Shown here in pieces: positions 57,890 to 64,000 of a stretch of DNA of 64,000 nt (positions within the stretch are counted from its first letter, which is position 1; each line of letters starts with the position of its first letter). Source of the DNA: Thalassia testudinum (Eukaryota; Streptophyta; Magnoliopsida; Alismatales; Hydrocharitaceae); NCBI GenBank assembly GCA_037157565.1, contig JAZHRO010000003.1, forward strand, positions 70,744,501 through 70,808,500, in the 5' to 3' direction. The position numbers and the translations under genes are program-made. The notes under the pieces are model-generated. The model had not been told where the DNA came from, made no database searches, and was given only the letters and a program-made list of their open reading frames with translations.

Positions 57890-60830
57890 TAATGAGCTCA
57901 GGGAGAATGGAGATCAAAAGATACATTAGCCAAGTTTATATCGGTGAGTTCAATAAACGGCTTAGGTCGCTGGCCATTCACAATAAAAGGTTCAAAATCA
58001 AGGCTGGGTTGACTGATTTCAACAGCTCCATTTCCAAAAATTCGTCAGATAAGATATGGTCTAATCCATTTCGATCTAAGCTTTCTAGGGAACTATTTGA
58101 GTTTGGCATGAAAGAGTAGGACTTTCTGACCAGGGTGAAAGATCTTTCTAGATATGTGCTTGTCATGAAAGGCCTTAACCTGCTCTTTGTAAATTCATGA
58201 GTTCTTGTATGCGTCATTGCGCAGTTCATCAATCTCGCTCATTTAAGGCTTAATTATGGGTTTCTGCCTTAGAAAGATCTAGATTACACTTCCATATATC
58301 CCAATGGGCTTTGTGTCCCAACTCGACGAGGAGGTGACATGCCTTCTCGTACACCAATCTGAAAGGAGACATGCCCAATTGGGTTTTGTGGGCAGTCCTA
58401 TAAGGCCACAAGGCTTCCAGAAGTTGAGACAACCAATATTTCCAGTTAGGTCAGACAATGACCTAAAGGATTTTCTTGATCTCCTGATTTGATAGTTAGC
58501 TAGACCAATGGTTTGGGGATGATAAGGAGTAGAGATTCGGTGTGACACCCTGTACTTGGTCATCGGTGATCTGAACTGAGCATTCGTGAAATGGATCCCT
58601 CCATCAGAGATAATGGCACGTGGAATACCGAGCCGAGAAAAGATGTTCTGATGAATGAACTTGCTTACCACCTTTTGATTTTTGGTTCAGGTCGGGATGG
58701 CTTCAATCCATTTAGACACGTAGTTAACAGCGAGAAGAATCTATTCGATGTCGTCCAAGATAGGGAAGGGTCCCATGAAATCAATCCCCCAGATATCAAA
58801 GATTTCACAAACGAGAATCGACTGTAAAGGCATCATATCACGGTGGCTCTTGTTGTCCAAGGTCTGGCAATGAGTGCATGCCTTATAGTGATCGTATACA
58901 TCGTTGAAAATCATTGGCAAGTAAAAGCCGCACTGGAGGACTTTTACTATGATTTTATGTCCAAGGAAGTGTCTGCCGCAGGTCTAGTCATGGCAGAAGG
59001 ACAAAATGTTCCAAATTTCTTCTTCCGAGATGCACCATCTAATGATCTGATCCGCACGAATGTGGAAGAGGTATGGGTCTTTCCAGATGTAGCACTTGGT
59101 ATCGGAAAGCAATTTATCTTTCTTGGCCTTCAACCAATCGGATGGGATCTGATGTGATGCCAAGTAGTTCAACAAATCAGCAAGCTAAGGAAGTCCTGCA
59201 TTAAAAGTCAGGAGGTGTTCATCAGGAAAGTGCTCAGTGATGGGTCTGGAAGGGTCAATAATGTCAGAAGGAAGGCGAGATAAGTGGTCAACTACCACAT
59301 TCTACTTTCCTGCTTTTTCGCAAATCTTGAGATCAAATTCTTGCAACAGTAAGATCTAGTGGATTAGTCGACGCTTTGCATCCTCCTTTGTGAGGAGGTG
59401 TCTCACTGCAGTGTGATCCAAGTACGTGATAATGCAGGAACCAAAAAGATATGATCTAAATTTCTCCAAGGCAAATAATACAACTAGCTACTCTTTCTTA
59501 GTAATCTTGTAGTTACACTGAGCCTCATCAAGTGTCATGCTAACATAGTAGATGACCACGAGTTTCCCATCTATTTCTGCCCAAGTACCACACCCATAGC
59601 ATAATCAGATGCATTGCACATGATCTCAAAGGGTTAAAACCAATCAGGGGACCACAGGAGAGGTGCTTGGGTAACTCGATCACATTGGATCCCAAATGCC
59701 TGAGTGGACTCCTCGATAATTTCAAAGGAGACATCCTTCGTGGGAAGATTAGTTAGGGGGCACACGATTTTCGAGAAATCAGGAATGAATTAACAATAAA
59801 ACTGACATGCCCTAGAAAGGATCGGATGTCCTTGTCCGAGCTAGGCATAGGGAGTTTGGAAATCAGATTCACCTTGGCTCAATCAACTTGGATGCCTTTT
59901 TCAGAATGAGATGTCCCAGGATAATTCCCTCAGGTACCATGAAGTGGCTCTTTTCCCAGGAAAGAACCATGTTCACATCGATGCACCGCCTGAGGATTTG
60001 GATGAAGTGTAGGAGGCAGTCATCAATAGATTCTCCAAATACCGAGAAGTCATCCATGAAAACTTCAAGGTATTCACATACCATATCTGGGAATATGGTA
60101 GGCATGCACCACTGAAAAGTAGCAGGTGCATTGTAGTGACAAAATGGTATCCTTTGAAATGCATACGTCCCCAAGGGGTAGGTGAAGGTAGTCTTCACTT
60201 GGACCTTAGGATGGATTGCAACCTGGTTATAACTGGAGTACCCATCCAAAAAGTAGAAGAATCAATTTCCCGCTAGTTTCTCGAGTATCAAATCAATGAA
60301 TGGTAGTGGGAAATGATCCTTCTTCATGGAGGAATTAAGTCTTCTGTAAACATTGCAGACTCTCCACGAGTTTGCTATATGGGTCGATATGGTTTCTCCA
60401 GTTTCAGTCGTGATCACAATGAGTCATGCCTTCTTAGGCATAACTTGGATTGGACTCACCCACCGACTGTTGGAGATCGAGTAGATGATCCCTGCATCTA
60501 GCCACTTGATGATCTCCTTTTTCACGACATCCTATAGATTTGCATTTAGGCCTCTCTGCATATCATGGGATGGTTGTGAGCCTTCTCTAGTATAGATATG
60601 ATGTGTGTAGTATGAGGGGCTGATACCAGTCAGATCATTGAGAGTCCATCCAATGGCCCTCTGATGCTGTTGTAGAATCAAAATCAATGGTGTTTTCTGA
60701 TCAGGTGTGAGTTGGGAGTTGATAATCATCGAAAATGTCTGATTGGAACCCAAAAGGACATATTTGAGATGGTTAGGGAGGGGTTTCAATTCCATAACAG
60801 GATTATCAGTAGCAGTAAGTCGTTAAGGGT
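57890..60830 (-). pseudogene. Element 5 pol: reverse transcriptase, RNase H, integrase (broken)
   Basis: It starts near MELKPLPNHLKYVLLG (60795) and GWTLNDLTGISPSY, the standard lead-in to Athila reverse transcriptase. MDGYSSYNQVAIH and the catalytic FMDDFSVFG are in an open run (59869-60249). A broken RNase H region follows (near 59300-59780). The integrase has RAIISDGGIHFTNAQF (58279-58671), and its C-terminal side has EALWPYRTAHKTQLGMSPF (58250-58432). The glutamate motif region reads GLANYQIRRS, so the usual NGQAE is degraded. Multiple stops and frameshifts are present. No gag or protease precedes it. Confidence 0.88.
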
Positions 60831-60974
60831 GGGTGGAGTTTACCTTCCCTTGGAGTGGCTGATGTGCGGCTGATCTTCTTTTAATGAGTCCCTTAAATAG
60901 ATCACAATCAAAAGAGATAGAGCAAGTTAGTACCAGATCAGCTATTGCAATCAAGAGATCAAATTGCACGTTGC

Positions 60975-60992
60975 TCACCAGCAATAGCACCA
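60975..60992 (-). other. Strongly decayed primer binding site of Element 5
   Basis: TGGTGCTATTGCTGGTGA has 13 of 18 matches to the tRNA-Asp site. It is 3 nt from the LTR. Confidence 0.65.
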
Positions 60993-60995
60993 AAA

Positions 60996-61870
60996 TGTTA
61001 TTCGCTTTGAATCGGGTTTTAAAATCAATGCATTTAGTATAGGTCGAATCAGCGTGACAAACAAATAGAATTTATTACTCGAATGAAAGTTCGAGGTCGA
61101 ACACAGGGAGCAATTGGCAAAAGCAATTCTCAAGATTGTAATTCAACGCAAATATATAAGTAATAGAATTCCAACCGAAGATGAATGAAAGTGAATGTCA
61201 GATACTGCAAAAAAAATGAGGTAAAATAGTGATTTAAATTACCAATTACCCTTCACAGTTATATCAAATAACTCAATAGTACTAGGTAATTAAATGCCGT
61301 GTAGGATAAGTGCACAGTGCACTTCAAACGTCCGCTCAGCCAGTCGGATGAGTTATCTTGCTCAGTGCTATAGTGCCCAACTACTTCTTCTCTTGTGCTT
61401 CTCTTCTATACCTCCTCTTCTCTTCTTCTTCTTCTTCTTCTCAAGTTTCTCTCTTTCTATTCCTCTGGCTATGTTGTAGTTGCTCTTCTTTTCTTTCTCT
61501 TCTACTCAGGCTTCCTCTCCTTCTTCCTTCTTCACGTGAAAGGGGGAGGTTCCTTAAATGGCTAAGTGTCGGCCATTGATCTTGAGAGCAAAACCCCCCA
61601 TTCCCCCGCATGCTTTCTCTCCTTCTCTCTGTGGGATCCGCCCTCCTAGGGTCTCCAGTATATGGGTAGAGCACACCCGGGACCAAGCTCATCGGCAGTG
61701 GGTGGTAAGCGTGGTGTGAATAGAGCTTAGGCCAGAAATTAGATGTGCCAGACCCGCGGGTTAGGTGTCGCGAGTGAAGCGCAGGTGAGGGTGTAATGGA
61801 AACTCACCCCGTGGTTGGAGGCGATTGATTAGCCCATATTTGTGGGTTATTTAAATATTTAAGTGCCTAG
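60996..61870 (-). repeat. Element 5 5' LTR, U5/R side (right end uncertain)
   Basis: It starts TGTTATTCGC. The GGTCGAACACAGGGAG stretch (61096-61111) and the pyrimidine-rich run (61385-61530) match the solo LTR at 31228 and 31402. Similarity fades near 61830; the U3 end was not found. Confidence 0.7.
61308..61324. repeat. Palindrome in Element 5 LTR
   Basis: AAGTGCAC and GTGCACTT flank one base. The position corresponds to the hairpin of the solo LTR. Confidence 0.75.
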
Positions 61871-62080
61871 AGATTAAGTTAATTTTAACATTTAGATAGC
61901 ATACATTACGATGTAAATAATTTAACTCATATTTTTAGCTTAATTGTATAATTAATGTGTGGCGTTCATATCTAAAAGCATTTAGAATTAACTTAGAATT
62001 GCATGCATTTGACTAGTTAACTAATTAGGTGCATTACAAACATTCTTCTAATTAACATAGAAGATAAAGAGTTATTGATT
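61871..62080. other. AT-rich spacer
   Basis: It has TTAATTA-type sequence and no gene or repeat match recognised. Confidence 0.4.
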
Positions 62081-62678
62081 GCGCAGCAATCATAGGTCTT
62101 AATTGACCTAGATTAATCTAGGACTTAGCATAAGAGAGGGTTATTCACGCATGCATACGCATTATCTGCATCATTACTGCATTCTCTTAGCTATGCATAA
62201 AATGATGTTATAATGTGCTGATTAAGTATATTATGTCAATTGCAGGGAATAAGCTAATCAGGAGCTTGATCTGGAGCTGGATCAGGAATAACGGGAGTTG
62301 TAGCAGAGCTGGAGTAGAAGGCTTAGTTTGGATATAGGAACAATAATGTAAGGGGATTAAAGGTTTTCTATTCTATTAAGTAGAAATAAAGCAGTAAAAT
62401 GTAAAGAGCATAGGTCCATCCTAGACTTAGGATAGCCTAAAGACTTCCCCAAGCCTTAGCCACCCTTAGATTAAGTCACAACACCATAGGAAGCCCTAAA
62501 ACCCAAGTTCCAACTCTGGAATTCCAGATATGTTATAGGATGTCCAGGACCATTAGCCATCTCTCGCACACCTTAAACACACTTCTACTGTGTTATTGGA
62601 TATTTAGACACTTTGTCAGACGTCCAATTTCTGCAGAATACCCAAAACATAACCCAAAATCCCTATTGACTTTGATTG

Positions 62679-62705
62679 GATGTACAGACAACAAGTCTGG
62701 ACATC
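62679..62705. repeat. Hairpin in the right-edge LTR
   Basis: GATGTACAGAC and GTCTGGACATC form an 11-bp stem with one mismatch and a 5-nt loop. Confidence 0.7.
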
Positions 62706-63439
62706 TGGTTTTTGAGTATAAGATGTCTGACACTATTATTAGTTGTCTAATACTGCTCCCTAGTTCCTGTTTTAAGATTTAAGCCTTGATCTTTGATCTC
62801 TAGGTCCCTAAACCCAATTTCTCCCATAGGAACCTAAATTAAGGTGACCTAAACCTAGTACATCACCTCTAGACCTCCCTAAGGACCTAATTAGGTCCTC
62901 ACTAAACCTAATTGGCTTGGATCTTAGTCAATTCCATCAGCCTATTCAATTGGACTCATTGAGAACAATTGAGCCCTGATCTCGACACACACTATCAAAT
63001 TGGACTCTGTGACAGTCCAATTGACCAAGACCTGAATTAATTGTGTTGTTTTGCACTCAATTAAGTTTCCACAGACCCAATTAAACTTGTATTAAGTTTA
63101 ATTGCACTTTACCATAGCGAATTAGGGTTTATAACCTTAATTTGACACACACCTTGACCTAAACCCACTAGAACCTAACCTAATCAACTTAGCCACCTAA
63201 GTTTCAACCCACACACACCATCCACACGAAAATACCTATCTTAGAGTTCTTTAGAACTCACTCCCATGTATGGTTGCCTTGGTTGCAAAAATTAGCAACC
63301 AAGAGCCATTCAATTTTTAGATGCACATTTGGTGGATCTAAAAGCCACCATCCATCCTCCCTCTCTCACTCTCCCATGAGCTCCCACAATAGGCCTCTCT
63401 AAAGAATTCCATAATTCTCTAGAGAGCTTCCCTTAGGTC

Positions 63440-63446
63440 TATAAAA
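63440..63446 (+). promoter_or_regulatory. TATA box of the right-edge LTR
   Basis: TATAAAA; it shares an extended context with 49880. Confidence 0.6.
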
Positions 63447-64000
63447 GACCTAAGGGGTGGTCATTTGCACCCATTCACTTCCTTGGCAAATTCACTCCAT
63501 TGGTGCCATTCACGCCCACTTCCACTTAGCTAGCCACTCCACCTCCACGAGCTCACTATCACCACCATGGAGGATATCATGCCGGGATGCTGGATCAACC
63601 CTACCTCTCTCCAAGGGTCGTCCTAAGCTACATTGGTCGCCCCTCATTCTCCTCCTGACCACTCCAAGGCCACCGGGGACCACCCCTGAATGCCCTCTAT
63701 TTTGCTAGATTTAGTTTATGCTCTCCATAATATTTGCTGCTTTTATTACTACTTAGTAGCGTAGTCTTAACTTCTCCCCCAATGATGCATGTGAAATCCC
63801 CCCATCTATTCTTGTATGCAATCATTTTCTGGTAGCTAGATTTCCATTTCAATCATTTATGTACAAGCTTTCCCCTAATTTTCTTGTGCAAACAACTCTT
63901 CAGTGGAATGAATGGAAAGGCATTTTTATATATTTGTATCTCTCTATATGTTTGAAATCACCATGAACTTAATAATTGTCATTTGTTTTGTGTGATTCAA

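Larger units (their letters stand above)
57601..61870 (-). mobile_element. Element 5: pol-only Athila-like element, gag-protease deleted
   Basis: From right to left it has a 5' LTR (60996 on), a degraded primer site, only about 180 nt of leader, then pol starting at ELKPLPNHLKY, a GGTTGCCTACC block (57843-57853) and a polypurine tract (57601-57611). gag and protease are missing entirely, as is the 3' LTR. It is the mirror image of Element 1, which stops at the same ELKP point. Confidence 0.8.
62081..64000 (+). repeat. Partial plus-strand LTR running off the window
   Basis: A TATA box (63440-63446) in CTTCCCTTAGGTCTATAAAAGACC closely resembles the Element 3 3' LTR promoter (49867-49890). The sequence before it is U3-like and that after it R/U5-like. 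The left end was not placed. Short open frames are not conserved. Confidence 0.5.

Noticed and set aside
1..64000. CRISPR arrays, bacterial operons, riboswitches or ribosomal RNA genes
   Set aside because: No regularly spaced short repeats or rRNA segments were seen; all evidence is for plant nuclear repeats.

Overview
This window looks like repeat-dense nuclear DNA from an angiosperm. Three things point that way: Athila-like Ty3/gypsy LTR retrotransposons primed by tRNA-Asp, a plant-type LINE, and a decayed insert of plastid trnL-CAA. I cannot name the species. I found no credible host protein gene in the 64 kb. Almost every coding-like stretch is retrotransposon-derived and most are broken; the exception is one intact 1009-codon gag-protease frame.

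Layout. 1-1.1 kb is GC-rich low-complexity DNA. 1.2-5.2 kb is a minus-strand LINE with several stops and a missing 3' end. 5.2-7.0 kb is an LTR-like remnant followed by the plastid-derived trnL fragment. 7.0-17.55 kb is Element 1 (minus strand): complete, with 2255-bp LTRs, a perfect 5-bp target duplication (AAGCT), a perfect tRNA-Asp primer site and an open gag-protease frame, but no reverse transcriptase, RNase H or integrase. 17.55-20.1 kb is unassigned. 20.1-51.7 kb is an older plus-strand Element 3. Its 5' LTR was split by Element 2 (21.2-35.6 kb, minus strand, full but decayed gag-pol, itself carrying a 2.7-kb solo LTR). Its interior was split by Element 4 (38.9-47.1 kb, plus strand, with an unfamiliar acidic ORF instead of pol). 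51.7-57.6 kb is a mosaic of LTR pieces in both orientations plus a second copy of the acidic ORF family. 57.6-61.9 kb is Element 5 (minus strand), which has decayed pol but no gag-protease. 62-64 kb is the U3/R part of another plus-strand LTR that runs off the window.

How it works together. Element 1 (gag-protease only) and Element 5 (pol only) are complementary deletion derivatives of one kind of element. Elements 3 and 4 also lack pol, so most copies here must have moved using enzymes made elsewhere. The LTRs carry unusual control-like modules: E2F-like palindromes just upstream of the TATA box and a roughly 680-bp AGCT array (Element 1); a tRNA-like A-box/B-box module (Element 2 family); and a snRNA-type USE plus TATA pair with exactly 24-nt spacing (the Element 3/solo LTR family and one other site). 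The nesting order and LTR divergence suggest that Element 3 is oldest, that Elements 2 and 4 and the solo LTR came later, and that Element 1 is very recent.
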